DNA of 64,000 nucleotides. It comes from Nilaparvata lugens. Lineage: Eukaryota; Arthropoda; Insecta; Hemiptera; Delphacidae. The stretch is from contig NC_052507.1 of NCBI RefSeq assembly GCF_014356525.2, positions 37,214,216-37,278,215 of the forward strand, given 5' to 3'. The translations under genes were made by a program, and so were the position numbers. The notes below the pieces were generated by a model, which did not search any database, was not told where the DNA came from, and saw nothing but the letters and a program-made list of their open reading frames with translations. The first letter of the stretch is position 1. Each line of letters opens with the position of its first letter. This document shows, piece after piece, positions 63,839-64,000 of this stretch.

Positions 63839-64000
63839 AGAATATTTTTACTACGTTGATTGATTCTTGTGATGATTAATAGTCTAGTGATGGATTGAAC
63901 TTAGTTGAATTTGGAACATTTTGCTTATCGGATGTATTGTATGGAATTTAGAATTTGCATGAACTACTACTATCCTGTTATTGTATAGCATTGCAAAGTA

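Overview
The window is AT-rich insect genomic DNA. Exons stand out as GC-richer islands with GT/AG splice sites, and the introns carry many small transposons. The short motifs TACCGTA and TAGGCCTA recur, and the repeat types fit a hemipteran, possibly a planthopper. That taxonomic placement is inference; only 'arthropod' is well supported.

Positions 456-28730 (minus strand) hold one complete protein-coding gene, a fibroblast growth factor receptor (FGFR) tyrosine kinase. I could join every exon in frame from the ATG at 28703 to the TAG at 458-456, giving 17 constant exons plus one variable exon slot. The predicted protein has a signal peptide, five Ig-like domains, one membrane segment, a juxtamembrane region and a split kinase domain with all catalytic motifs. 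A conserved Tyr-Leu-Asp-Leu motif lies near the C-terminus. Length is about 999, 1003 or 1008 residues depending on the variable exon. Five Ig domains is the arrangement known for Drosophila Breathless.

The most interesting result concerns the fifth Ig domain, the equivalent of vertebrate D3. Its first half is encoded by three tandem, diverged exons (A 19010-19194, B 18150-18349, C 15579-15751). All three enter in phase 1 and leave in phase 0, and all have lengths of 3n+2, so exactly one of them must be used to keep the frame. This looks like a three-way mutually exclusive splicing switch in the ligand-binding domain. Vertebrate FGFRs switch the second half of this domain (IIIb/IIIc) and keep the first half constant, which is the reverse. 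Intron positions and phases also show that Ig2-Ig3 and Ig4-Ig5 descend from a duplicated four-exon cassette.

The introns hold a 5'-truncated, frameshifted LINE (2521-3548), a tandem array interrupted by a foldback element (3605-4345), several MITEs, a DNA transposon rich in internal repeats that ends next to a splice donor (7325-8342), a tRNA-derived SINE (20190-20445) and a pre-miRNA-sized perfect hairpin (26698-26782). Four foldback elements across the window share one central hairpin motif.

Positions 28731-64000 have no confidently identified gene. They probably contain the FGFR upstream region and first non-coding exon (candidate at 49462-49710). They also contain a hAT transposon with an exact 8-bp target duplication (33293-35301) into which two other elements have inserted, dispersed repeats, a long TG microsatellite inside a larger repeat (51013-51895), tentative exons of an unrecognised plus-strand gene (36887-54391), and a phase-consistent three-exon minus-strand candidate resembling the C-terminal part of a DEG/ENaC channel (57643-59356). 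These candidate genes are weakly supported.
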